A DNA stretch of 34,417 bases, from assembly GCF_900078665.2 (NCBI RefSeq), contig NZ_LT546207.1, positions 101,240-135,656 on the forward strand, in the 5' to 3' direction. The notes below the pieces were generated by a model that searched no databases, was not told the origin of the DNA, and worked only from the letters and a program-made list of their open reading frames with translations. This document shows positions 7,542 through 15,871 of the stretch, piece by piece. The stretch is from Mycolicibacterium houstonense. GTDB lineage: Bacteria > Actinomycetota > Actinomycetes > Mycobacteriales > Mycobacteriaceae. The stretch's first letter is position 1. Each line of letters starts with the position of its first letter. The translations under genes and the position numbers were made by a program.

Positions 7542-8906
7542 ATGACAGTTCAGCTGCTGGCGCTGGCGATCTTCGTTGGTGTCTTCGCGGTTTCGGCATG
7601 GCGCAACGCGCATCTCGGCGTGTTGATGTTCGCCGCGGCGTGCGGGGTGGGGCTCGGATTGGCCGGGATGCCGATCGACGACATCATCGACGGCTTCCCG
7701 GTGAGCATCCTGGTCCTCTTGGTCGGGGTGACGTACTTCTTCGGTATCGCCCACGCCAACGGCACCATCGACCGGATCATCGAGGTCACCCTGGCCAAGG
7801 TCGGTCACCGGACGGTGCTGCTGCCCGTGGTGTTCTTCCTGCTGACCGCCGGCATCTCCGCGATGGGCTCGCCGCTGGGCGGCCTGGTGATGGCGCCGAT
7901 CGGGATGATGGTGGCCGACAAACGCGTGATCGATCCCACGCTGATGGCGCTCTCGATCGGTACCGGCCTCAGCGCCGGGGCGTTCGCGCCCACCAGCCTG
8001 TTCGGCATCGTCACCTACGGCACCGCGCACGAGGCCGGCATCGACCTCAGCCCGTTCCTGTTGTTCGGCGTGGCGCTCGTGGTCAACCTGGTGTTGCTGG
8101 CGGCCGCCTACGTCCTGTTCGGCGGCCTGAAACTACTGCGCCGGAACTCCGTTGACGCGCAGGCGATCTCCCTGCCCGCCGACGACCGGCTGGTGGCCGT
8201 CGGCGGCGGCACGCGCGGTGCGTCGCGGGGCGGATCCACCGGCGGCGCGTCGGATGCGGATCTGACACCGGATGCGGATCGCAAGCCGTTCACGCCTCAT
8301 CAGATTGCCACCGTGGTCGCGATGATCGGGCTGATCGGTGCGGTGATCGGCCTGTCGCTGGTGGGCGCCGACCCCGATATCGGCGTGCTCGCCTTCGCGC
8401 TCGGCGCGGTGCTGACCCTCATCGACCCGGCCTCCGGTAACAAGGCTATCCCGCGGATCGACTGGTCGACGGTTCTGTTGGTCGGCGGCATCATCACCTT
8501 CGTCGGCGTGCTCGACAAGCTGGGTGCGGTCGATCTCCTCGGGGATTTCGCCGGGCACATCGGGGTGCCGCTACTGGCCGCATTGTTCATCTGTCTTGTG
8601 GCCGGGCTGGTTTCGGCCTTCGCCTCGACCACCGGCATGCTGGCCGCGCTGGTGCCGCTCGCGCTGCCGCTGGTGGCCGCCGGCGGCATCCCGGGTTGGG
8701 CGCTGATGTGCGCGCTCGGGGTGTGCGCGTCGATCGTCGACGTTTCGCCGTTCTCCACCGTCGGCGCGACGCTGGTGGCCACCACCGTCGACGAAGCGCA
8801 GCGACCCCGCATGACCCGGCTGCTGATGCGCTGGGGGCTGTCGATGGTGGTCATCGGGCCGGTTCTGCTCGTCGGCGCCCTGGTCCTTCCGGGCACGGTG
8901 TTCTGA
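7542..8906 (+). CDS. matC: MatC-type malonate/dicarboxylate transporter
   Basis: Encodes a 454-residue integral membrane carrier of the ion-transporter superfamily with a MatC-type N-terminal domain. Many hydrophobic helices are visible, beginning with LLALAIFVGVFAVSAW and VLMFAAACGVGLGLAG, plus re-entrant-like segments rich in Gly, Ser and Pro (AMGSPLGGLVMAPIG, GTGLSAGAFAPTSLFGIVTYG). A hydrophilic Gly/Ser-rich cytoplasmic loop separates the halves at about 208-245. The ATG at 7542 follows GAAAGG (7529-7534). The immediate downstream gene is a malonyl-CoA synthetase homologue, so the pair matches matC-matB of malonate utilisation, here under an IclR rather than the GntR (MatR) of rhizobia. 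The exact dicarboxylate is inferred. Confidence 0.85.
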   Translation: MTVQLLALAIFVGVFAVSAWRNAHLGVLMFAAACGVGLGLAGMPIDDIIDGFPVSILVLLVGVTYFFGIAHANGTIDRIIEVTLAKVGHRTVLLPVVFFLLTAGISAMGSPLGGLVMAPIGMMVADKRVIDPTLMALSIGTGLSAGAFAPTSLFGIVTYGTAHEAGIDLSPFLLFGVALVVNLVLLAAAYVLFGGLKLLRRNSVDAQAISLPADDRLVAVGGGTRGASRGGSTGGASDADLTPDADRKPFTPHQIATVVAMIGLIGAVIGLSLVGADPDIGVLAFALGAVLTLIDPASGNKAIPRIDWSTVLLVGGIITFVGVLDKLGAVDLLGDFAGHIGVPLLAALFICLVAGLVSAFASTTGMLAALVPLALPLVAAGGIPGWALMCALGVCASIVDVSPFSTVGATLVATTVDEAQRPRMTRLLMRWGLSMVVIGPVLLVGALVLPGTVF

Positions 8907-8942
8907 GTGGGCTCGATCATTGATGAAAGGAATTGCCCTGAA

Positions 8943-10349
8943 ATGCTTTTGACGTCTCTTGACCCATCCGGGGCCGGTGCGGTCGACACCGGCGCCACGA
9001 TCACGGTGGGCGAGCAGCGCATGTCGCGGGCGGAACTGTACGACGCGGCGTGCGCACTGGCCGGCGCCCTGCCCGACGGTGGCCCGGTTGCGGTGTTCGC
9101 CCAGCCGACGCTGGGCACCGTCGTGGCGGTTGTCGGTTGTCTGCTCGCCGGAGTGCCGGTGGTGCCGGTCCCGCCCGACTCCGGTCCCGCCGAGCTGCGG
9201 CACATGCTCACCGATGCCGGCGTCACCTGCTGGGCCGGGCCGCCGCATCCGGAGTCCGATCTGCCCGCGGTACCGGTCGCCGGGCACGGGCCTGCCGGAC
9301 CGCACGGCGCGCCGTCACCCGACGCGGTGGCGATGATCCTGTACACCTCGGGAACCACCGGTGCACCCAAGGGCGTCAATCTGACTCACCGGGCGCTGGC
9401 GGCCGGTATCGACGCCGTCGCCGAGGCCTGGCAATGGACGCCCGAGGACACCGTGGCCCACGGTCTGCCGTTGTTCCATCTGCATGGGCTGATGCTCGGC
9501 GTGCTCGCCTCGCTGCGGATCGGCTCCCGCGTCGTCCATACGGTCAAGCCGCGACCGGAGCGCTATGCCGCCGCGGCGGGCACGATGTACTTCGGTGTCC
9601 CGACGGTCTGGTCGCGCATCGCCGCCGACGAGTCATCGGCACGTGCGTTGCGCGGCGCCCGCCTGCTGGTCTCGGGCAGCGCGCCGTTGGTCACTCCGGT
9701 GTTCCATCGCATCGCCGAGCTCACGGGCTGTACCCCGATCGAGCGCTACGGCATGAGCGAAACCATGATCACCTTGTCCACCCGCGCCGCCGGGGAGCGC
9801 AGGCCCGGTTCGGTCGGGCAACCGGTCCTCGGGGTCGAGACCCGGTTGCGCACCGAGGAGGGCCAGGATGTGCCCGACGACGGCGCCAGCATCGGACGGC
9901 TCCAGGTGCGCGGCCCGATGCTGTTCGACGGGTATCTCAATCGACCGGAGGCCACCGCGGCGGCCTGGACCGACGATGGCTGGTTCATGACCGGCGATGT
10001 CGCCACCCGCGACGCGTCGGGATTCCACCGCATCGTCGGCCGGGAATCGGTGGATCTGATCAAGTCCGGCGGCTACCGAATCGGAGCCGGCGAGGTGGAG
10101 ACCGCCCTGCTCGGACATCCGGCGGTGCGCGAGGCCGCCGTCGTCGGACAACCCGATGCCGATTTGGGGCAACGGCTTGTGGCGTACGTGGTCACCGATG
10201 AATCGAACCGGGTCCAGCTCGCCGACGCCCTCATCGACTTCGTGGCGCAGACGCTCTCGCAGCACAAGCGGCCTCGTGAGGTCGTGTTTCTCGGCGAGCT
10301 GCCCCGAAATGCCATGGGCAAGGTGCAGAAGAAGCTCCTGACCGGGTGA
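8943..10349 (+). CDS. matB: Malonyl-CoA synthetase (acyl-AMP ligase)
   Basis: Encodes a 468-residue ANL-superfamily ligase that activates a carboxylate with ATP and transfers it to CoA. Motifs include the P-loop YTSGTTGAPKG (134-144), ERYGMSET, the hinge region GWFMTGDVATRD, GRESVDLIKSGGYRIGAGEVE, and the C-terminal catalytic Lys460 in PRNAMGKVQ. The KSGGYRIGAGEVE and HPAVREAAVVG segments closely resemble actinobacterial MatB, which makes malonyl-CoA and methylmalonyl-CoA. The ATG at 8943 has a GAAAGGA site (8925-8931); an in-frame GTG at 8907, directly after the matC stop, is possible. No malonyl-CoA decarboxylase is present in the window, so the malonyl-CoA may feed fatty acid or polyketide synthesis or be decarboxylated by an enzyme encoded elsewhere. 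Confidence 0.9.
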   Translation: MLLTSLDPSGAGAVDTGATITVGEQRMSRAELYDAACALAGALPDGGPVAVFAQPTLGTVVAVVGCLLAGVPVVPVPPDSGPAELRHMLTDAGVTCWAGPPHPESDLPAVPVAGHGPAGPHGAPSPDAVAMILYTSGTTGAPKGVNLTHRALAAGIDAVAEAWQWTPEDTVAHGLPLFHLHGLMLGVLASLRIGSRVVHTVKPRPERYAAAAGTMYFGVPTVWSRIAADESSARALRGARLLVSGSAPLVTPVFHRIAELTGCTPIERYGMSETMITLSTRAAGERRPGSVGQPVLGVETRLRTEEGQDVPDDGASIGRLQVRGPMLFDGYLNRPEATAAAWTDDGWFMTGDVATRDASGFHRIVGRESVDLIKSGGYRIGAGEVETALLGHPAVREAAVVGQPDADLGQRLVAYVVTDESNRVQLADALIDFVAQTLSQHKRPREVVFLGELPRNAMGKVQKKLLTG

Positions 10350-10357
10350 GTGGACGG

Positions 10358-11959
10358 CTAGCGTGCGGCCGGATCGGTGCTGCGCTGCGCGTCGAGCACC
10401 AGCAGGGCCACGTGCAGCGAGGTCATGGACTCACCGTCGTCGAGGTTGACGCCGAGGCGGCGCTCGATCGAGGCGAGCCGGCTGTACAGCGCCGGGCGGC
10501 TCATGTGCAGCTGTTTGGCCAGCGCGGACTTGTTGCCGGCGAGCTGCAGGTAGCCGCGCAGCACGGCCACGTCGTCGGTGCCGTGGGCGGCGTCGTGCAG
10601 CAGTAGGGCCTTGAGTTCGGTCTCGGCGAACGTCTGCACCCGCGGATCGTCGAGCAGCAGGGTGATCAGGCCGCGCAGCCGGACATCGGAGGCACGCACG
10701 AACGGACGCCGCAGGTCCGGCATCGACGCCGCGACCTCGGCGACGTGGGCGGCCTCGCGCAGGCCGTGTACCGCGTCGGCGAACGCCCCGGCGCTCGCGC
10801 CCACGGCGATGACGACCTTGTCGGCGTCACCGCCGCGGGCGATGGTCTCGCGCCAACCATCTGCCAGACGCGTCAGTGCGGCATCGGCGCTGAGTCCGCG
10901 CCGGGTGTTCAGTGCCATCACCAAACCGATCTCGCCGTCTCGCCGGATGGAGCAGATCGCGCTGTGCCCTTGGGATTTCACGGTGTGGGTCACCGCGTCG
11001 AGGATCCGGATGTTGCGGCGTTGCGTGCCGACCGGGTCGAGCCGTTCGGGTGCCGCACCCACCCGCACGGTCGCGGGCAGGTAGGGGCCGCCGGCCCGCA
11101 ACCCGAGGGCCAACGCGCGGGCGTCGGCATCACGATCGTCGGCGATGCGCCCGCCGAGAACGTCGTCGATCAAACCGCTCTGGGCCTGGTGTTCGAGACC
11201 GGACCGGCCACGCTCGGCCATCCGGTGCAGGGCCAATGCCTGGGCGGCGCGTTCCAGCACCATTTTGGTCTTGGCCGGGGCGGCCGGTGCGTGCGGGACG
11301 ATGAGGCGGCCCCACTCCTCGGCCCGGGGCCCGACGGCGGTGGTGGCCCACGGTTCGGTCATGGCCCGGGAGCGGCGTTGCCAGTCGGTGAGCACGGTGG
11401 TGGCCGGTTCATTGCGCGGCGAGATCGCCAGCACCTGACGGGACAGGTCCTCCAACACCACGGTTTCGTCGATCATCTCGGCGGCGGCGCGCACGATGTC
11501 GGCCAACGACGGGCGTTTCATGCTCAGCTCGGTGAAGGTCTGATGGGTGCGGTGGGCGAACTCGAGCGCCTCGTACTGGTCGGCGACGATGAGCCGGTGC
11601 ACCGCCTCGGTGACCTCGACGAACTTGGTCTCCCGGTGCAGGACCACCAACGCCAGGCCGAGGGTCTGGGCCATCTCGCCGACGCTGCCCGGTAGCGAGT
11701 CGATGCGGGTGCCCAGTTCGACCACCACGCCCAGGACGCCGGCGCGCTGCATCCGTCGTAGGTAATCGCTGGGCGCATCGCGCAGTGCGGCCCCCGTGGT
11801 GAGCACCAGCTCGCCGCCCTGCAGCAGCCCGGCCAGGTCGGGCATGTCGCTGACGTGCACCCAGCGCACCGGGCGGTCCAGTTGTTGCGCGCTGAGCACC
11901 TCGGGTTCTCCGGCCTGCACCACCGGCAGATCGAGGACATCGCGCACGGTCGGGATCAT
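10358..11959 (-). CDS. PucR-family transcriptional regulator
   Basis: Encodes a 533-residue regulator with an N-terminal PucR sensor domain (TVRDVLDLPVVQAGEPEVL through the GGELVLTTG segment), a central GGDEF-like region, and a C-terminal helix-turn-helix (LQLAGNKSALAKQLHMSRPALYSRLASIERRLG, about 470-505). PucR-type proteins control nitrogen-compound catabolism, such as purines, pyrimidines and GABA. It is divergent from a semialdehyde dehydrogenase/aminotransferase pair that it probably controls. A 15-bp palindrome overlaps its own start, and the -10-like TACACT inside it is 6 nt from the ATG, so the gene is probably leaderless and autoregulated. Its 3' end is 8 nt from the end of convergent matB. 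Confidence 0.92.
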   Translation of the reverse strand: MIPTVRDVLDLPVVQAGEPEVLSAQQLDRPVRWVHVSDMPDLAGLLQGGELVLTTGAALRDAPSDYLRRMQRAGVLGVVVELGTRIDSLPGSVGEMAQTLGLALVVLHRETKFVEVTEAVHRLIVADQYEALEFAHRTHQTFTELSMKRPSLADIVRAAAEMIDETVVLEDLSRQVLAISPRNEPATTVLTDWQRRSRAMTEPWATTAVGPRAEEWGRLIVPHAPAAPAKTKMVLERAAQALALHRMAERGRSGLEHQAQSGLIDDVLGGRIADDRDADARALALGLRAGGPYLPATVRVGAAPERLDPVGTQRRNIRILDAVTHTVKSQGHSAICSIRRDGEIGLVMALNTRRGLSADAALTRLADGWRETIARGGDADKVVIAVGASAGAFADAVHGLREAAHVAEVAASMPDLRRPFVRASDVRLRGLITLLLDDPRVQTFAETELKALLLHDAAHGTDDVAVLRGYLQLAGNKSALAKQLHMSRPALYSRLASIERRLGVNLDDGESMTSLHVALLVLDAQRSTDPAAR

Positions 11960-11973
11960 TTACAAAGTGTAAA
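11959..11973. promoter_or_regulatory. PucR operator candidate with embedded leaderless -10
   Basis: TTTACA-AAG-TGTAAA is a perfect 15-bp inverted repeat whose first base is also part of the PucR start codon. Read on the minus strand it contains TACACT (plus 11971-11966) followed by six bases and the ATG. Binding here would shut off the pucR-type gene directly. A related half-site, TTACAA, occurs at 11991-11996 on the side of the dehydrogenase gene. Confidence 0.55.
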
Positions 11974-12070
11974 GAAGCAGTCAATCAGGATTACAAGATG
12001 ATGCGGCTGACGGTGTCGGGCGTGCCTCAAAGTAGGACCCACACCCACCGCCACAGGAAGGTTCGCACCC

Positions 12071-13564
12071 ATGAGCAATGTCATCCAGCACTGGCGCGAC
12101 GGCAAGGTCTTTGCCGGCACGTCGACCGCCACCGCCCCGGTCACCAATCCGGCGACGGGCGCCGTCAGCGGTGAGGTCGCCCTGGCCAGCGTGGATGACG
12201 CGCGCGCGGTGATCGACGCCGCCGTGGCGGCCTACCCGGCCTGGCGCGACACCTCGCTGGCCAAGCGCACCTCGGTGCTGTTCGCGTTCCGAGAGCTGCT
12301 CAACGCCCGCAAGGAGGAGCTGGCCGCGCTCATCACCGCCGAGCACGGCAAGGTGCTCTCCGATGCGCTCGGCGAGGTGAGCCGGGGCCTGGAGGTTGTC
12401 GAATTCGCTTGCGGCATCCCGAGTCTGCTCAAGGGCGGGTTCACCGAGAACGCCTCGACCAACGTCGACGTGCATTCCGTACTGCAGCCGCTGGGGCCGG
12501 TCGGCATCATCTCGCCGTTCAACTTCCCCGCCATGGTGCCGATGTGGTTTTTCCCGATCGCCATCGCCGCGGGCAACACCGTGGTGCTCAAGCCGTCCGA
12601 GAAGGATCCGTCGTCCTCACTGTGGATGGCCCGGCTGTGGGCCGAGGCCGGTCTGCCCGACGGTGTGTTCAATGTGCTGCAGGGTGACAAGACCGCGGTC
12701 GACGAACTGCTGACCAACCCGAAGATCAAGGCGATCTCCTTCGTCGGGTCCACCCCGATCGCCCAGTACGTCTACGCCACCGCCACCGCCGCGGGCAAGC
12801 GCGTGCAGGCCCTGGGCGGGGCCAAGAACCACGCGGTGATCCTGCCCGATGCCGACCTGGACCTGGCTGCCGACGCGATGGTCAACGCCGGCTTCGGATC
12901 GGCGGGTGAGCGCTGCATGGCCATCTCGGCCGCCGTGGCCGTCGGCCCGATCGCCGACGAGCTGGTCGCCAAGATCGCCGAGCGCGCCGCCACCATCAAA
13001 ACCGGTGACGGAACCAAGGATTCGGACATGGGGCCGCTGGTCACCAAGGTGCACCGCGACAAGGTGGCCTCCTACATCGATGCCGGCGAGGCCGATGGTG
13101 CCAAGGTCGTGGTCGACGGTCGCACCGTGATCGCCAACGGCGGAGCCGACGGATTCTGGCTGGGCCCAACCCTGCTCGACAATGTCACGCCCGAGATGAG
13201 CGTCTACACCGACGAGATCTTCGGACCGGTGCTGTCGGTGCTGCGCGTGGAGTCCTACGACGAGGCTCTCGAGCTGATCAACAACAACCCCTACGGCAAC
13301 GGCACCGCGATCTTCACCAACGACGGCGGCGCCGCGCGGCGCTTCCAGAACGAGGTCGAGGTCGGCATGGTCGGCATCAACGTGCCGATCCCGGTTCCGA
13401 TGGCCTACTTCAGCTTTGGCGGCTGGAAGGCATCGCTGTTCGGTGACAGCCATGCGCACGGCACCGAAGGCGTGCACTTCTTCACCCGCACCAAGGCCAT
13501 CACCACCCGCTGGCTCGACCCCAGCCACGGTGGCATCAACCTCGGCTTCCCCGAGAACAAGTGA
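12071..13564 (+). CDS. mmsA: CoA-acylating (methyl)malonate-semialdehyde dehydrogenase
   Basis: Encodes a 497-residue aldehyde dehydrogenase of the MmsA group, which oxidises malonate or methylmalonate semialdehyde with NAD+ and CoA, releasing CO2 and acetyl-CoA or propionyl-CoA. The fold motifs are ISPFNFPAMVPMWFFPIAIAAGN, LKPSEKDPSS and FVGSTPIAQYVY. The nucleophile is Cys282 in GERCMA. The position that holds a general-base Glu in hydrolytic aldehyde dehydrogenases is Asn253 (GGAKNHAVI), characteristic of the CoA-acylating type. The ATG at 12071 follows AGGAAGG (12055-12061). It is followed after 13 nt by a class III aminotransferase, so the likely task is beta-alanine or beta-aminoisobutyrate breakdown under the divergent PucR protein. 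Confidence 0.92.
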   Translation: MSNVIQHWRDGKVFAGTSTATAPVTNPATGAVSGEVALASVDDARAVIDAAVAAYPAWRDTSLAKRTSVLFAFRELLNARKEELAALITAEHGKVLSDALGEVSRGLEVVEFACGIPSLLKGGFTENASTNVDVHSVLQPLGPVGIISPFNFPAMVPMWFFPIAIAAGNTVVLKPSEKDPSSSLWMARLWAEAGLPDGVFNVLQGDKTAVDELLTNPKIKAISFVGSTPIAQYVYATATAAGKRVQALGGAKNHAVILPDADLDLAADAMVNAGFGSAGERCMAISAAVAVGPIADELVAKIAERAATIKTGDGTKDSDMGPLVTKVHRDKVASYIDAGEADGAKVVVDGRTVIANGGADGFWLGPTLLDNVTPEMSVYTDEIFGPVLSVLRVESYDEALELINNNPYGNGTAIFTNDGGAARRFQNEVEVGMVGINVPIPVPMAYFSFGGWKASLFGDSHAHGTEGVHFFTRTKAITTRWLDPSHGGINLGFPENK

Positions 13565-13577
13565 GAGAATTTCAGCC

Positions 13578-14963
13578 ATGACTGTGACTCAAGAGCCTGC
13601 CGTGCTGCCCAACGGGCTGACCGTCGAGGCGGCCAAGGCCGAGGCCGCGCGGGCCTATGAACTCGACCGCGCGCACGTGTTCCACTCCTGGTCGGCCCAG
13701 GAGGAAATCTCGCCGATGACCATCACCGCCGCACAGGGCTCGTACGTGTGGGACGGCGACGGTAACCGCCTGCTGGACTTCTCGTGCCAGCTGGTCAACA
13801 CCAACATCGGGCATCAGCACCCGAAAGTTGTTGCCGCCATTGCCGAACAGGCGGCCAAGCTGTGCACGGTGGCCCCGCAGTACGCCAACTCGGCCCGGTC
13901 GGAGGCCGCCCGGCTGATCGCCGAGCGCACCCCCGGCGAGCTGAACAAGGTGTTCTTCACCAATGGCGGCGCCGATGCCGTCGAGCACGCGGTCCGCATG
14001 GCCCGGCTGCACACCGGCCGCTACAAGGTGCTGTCGCGCTACCGCGCCTACCACGGTGGCACCGACACCGCGATCAACCTGACCGGTGACCCGCGGCGCT
14101 GGCCCAACGACCGCGGCAACGCCGGCATCGTGCACTTCAACGGACCGTTTCTGTATCGCTCGTCGTTCTACGCCGAGACCGAGGAACAGGAAAGCCGGCG
14201 CGCGCTGGAGTACCTCGACAAGCTGATCCAGATGGAGGGTCCGGCCACCATCGCCGCGATCATCCTGGAGTCGATTCCGGGTACGGCCGGCATCATGGTT
14301 CCCCCGCCCGGATACATGGCCGGGGTGCGGGAGATCTGCGACCGCTACGGCATCGTGTTCATCGCCGACGAGGTGATGGCGGGATTCGGGCGCAGCGGAA
14401 AGTGGTTCTCCATCGAGCATTTCGACGTGGTGCCCGATCTGATCACCTTCGCCAAGGGCGTGAACTCCGGTTACGTGCCGCTCGGCGGCGTGGCGATCAG
14501 CCCGGCCATCTACGAGACGTTCGCGCATCGCCCCTACCCGGGCGGGCTGACCTACTCCGGGCATCCGCTGGCCACCGCGGCCGCCGTCGCCACCATCAAT
14601 GCGATGGCCGACGAAGGCATGGTGGAGAACGCGGCCAAGATCGGTGCCGAGGTCATCGGTCCCGGCCTGGCCGAGCTGGCCGCCAAGCACCGCAGCGTCG
14701 GTGAGGTTCGCGGTGCCGGTGTGTTCTGGGCCGTCGAACTGGTCGCCAACCAGGAGACCCGGGAGCCGTTGGCGCCCTACGGTGGCTCCAGCCCGGCGAT
14801 GAACGCCGTGGTCGGTGCGTGCAAGGCCAACGGCCTGCTGCCGTTCGCCAACTTCAACCGCATTCACGTGGTGCCGCCGTGCAACGTGACCGAAGAGGAG
14901 GCGCGCGAGGGTCTGGCGATCCTGGACTCCGCGCTGGACGTCGCCGATCAGCACACCAGCTGA
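13578..14963 (+). CDS. Class III PLP-dependent aminotransferase (beta-alanine type)
   Basis: Encodes a 461-residue aminotransferase of the omega-amino acid group. PLP-site features are NGGADAVEHAVRMAR (129-143), YHGGTD, Asp264 in FIADEVMAGFGRSGKW contacting the cofactor ring, and the Schiff-base Lys293 in TFAKGVNSGYVPLGG. Such enzymes transfer the terminal amino group of beta-alanine, GABA or related amines to pyruvate or 2-oxoglutarate. Linked to mmsA, the most economical assignment is beta-alanine (or beta-aminoisobutyrate) aminotransferase feeding malonate or methylmalonate semialdehyde to MmsA. The ATG at 13578 begins the family homology; an in-frame extension into mmsA is rejected. The ribosome site is weak. 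A long hairpin follows the stop. Confidence 0.88.
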   Translation: MTVTQEPAVLPNGLTVEAAKAEAARAYELDRAHVFHSWSAQEEISPMTITAAQGSYVWDGDGNRLLDFSCQLVNTNIGHQHPKVVAAIAEQAAKLCTVAPQYANSARSEAARLIAERTPGELNKVFFTNGGADAVEHAVRMARLHTGRYKVLSRYRAYHGGTDTAINLTGDPRRWPNDRGNAGIVHFNGPFLYRSSFYAETEEQESRRALEYLDKLIQMEGPATIAAIILESIPGTAGIMVPPPGYMAGVREICDRYGIVFIADEVMAGFGRSGKWFSIEHFDVVPDLITFAKGVNSGYVPLGGVAISPAIYETFAHRPYPGGLTYSGHPLATAAAVATINAMADEGMVENAAKIGAEVIGPGLAELAAKHRSVGEVRGAGVFWAVELVANQETREPLAPYGGSSPAMNAVVGACKANGLLPFANFNRIHVVPPCNVTEEEAREGLAILDSALDVADQHTS

Positions 14964-14985
14964 TATCTGACGGCTTGTCTGCACT

Positions 14986-15039
14986 GAGACTGCGCTCAGG
15001 GACAAGAATCACCGATTTCCCGTCCCTGGGCGCAGTTTC
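14986..15039. terminator. Long hairpin after the aminotransferase gene
   Basis: The arms at 14986-15003 and 15022-15039 are 18 nt long and pair at 16 positions, around an 18-nt loop. The right arm ends GCAGTTTC and is followed by GTTTTG, a short T-rich tail. The location between the aminotransferase stop and a new transcription unit fits an intrinsic terminator. The imperfect but extended symmetry could also be a dispersed palindromic repeat; only a genome search could tell. Confidence 0.55.
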
Positions 15040-15097
15040 GTTTTGCGGATAACCTCGTTGCCGAGTGATCCGCACGCCGAGTTGAGACACTGAGGGT

Positions 15098-15871
15098 GTG
15101 CGTCCACCTGCCCAGTGCTGGCTAACCGACATGGACGGCGTCCTGGTGCGCGAAGAACACGCGCTGCCGGGGGCCGCCGAATTCCTCCAGACCCTGGCCG
15201 ACAAACAACGGCCGTTCCTGGTGCTGACCAACAACTCGATCTTCACGCCGCGTGATCTGGCGGCCCGGCTGGCGCGCTCCGGCCTGATCGTGCCCGAGGC
15301 CTCGATCTGGACCTCGGCCCTGGCCACCGCGGCGTTCCTCGGTGATCAGCAACCGGGCGGCTCGGCCTACGTGATCGGTGAGGCCGGCTTGACCACCGCG
15401 CTGCACGAGGCCGGCTACACCCTGACCGACATCGATCCGGACTACGTGGTGCTGGGGGAGACCCGCACGTATTCGTTCGAGGCGATCACCAAGGCCATCC
15501 GGCTCATCCTGGGCGGCGCCCGGTTCATCGCCACCAACCCCGACGTCACCGGCCCGTCGGCGGAGGGACCGCTGCCCGCGACCGGGTCGGTGGCCGCGAT
15601 GATCACCAAGGCCACCGGCCGCGATCCCTACTTCGTCGGCAAGCCCAATCCCATGATGTTCCGCAGCGCGCTCAACCGCATCGAGGCGCACTCCGAGAAC
15701 ACCGTGATGGTCGGAGACCGGATGGACACCGATGTGGTGGCCGGGATCGAGGCCGGGCTGGAAACCATCCTGGTGCTCACCGGCTCGACGTCGGTGGCAG
15801 ACATCGAGCGCTATCCGTTCCGGCCCAGCCGGGTGCTGCCCTCGATCGCCGAAGCCATCGAACTGATCTGA
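15098..15871 (+). CDS. HAD-IIA family phosphatase (NagD-like)
   Basis: Encodes a 257-residue hydrolase of the haloacid dehalogenase superfamily, subclass IIA. The nucleophile and acid Asp11 and Asp13 lie in LTDMDGVL; motif II is LVLTNNS, the conserved Lys is in FVGKPNPMMF, and motif IV is VGDRMDTDVVAGIEAG. Family members dephosphorylate nucleoside or sugar phosphates and 4-nitrophenyl phosphate in the cytoplasm. The GTG at 15098 lacks a proper ribosome site and has a GACACT hexamer six bases upstream, so it may be leaderless, though this hexamer departs from TANNNT. Its stop shares one base with the start of the next gene, indicating an operon with the arginase-family gene. Confidence 0.9.
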   Translation: MRPPAQCWLTDMDGVLVREEHALPGAAEFLQTLADKQRPFLVLTNNSIFTPRDLAARLARSGLIVPEASIWTSALATAAFLGDQQPGGSAYVIGEAGLTTALHEAGYTLTDIDPDYVVLGETRTYSFEAITKAIRLILGGARFIATNPDVTGPSAEGPLPATGSVAAMITKATGRDPYFVGKPNPMMFRSALNRIEAHSENTVMVGDRMDTDVVAGIEAGLETILVLTGSTSVADIERYPFRPSRVLPSIAEAIELI

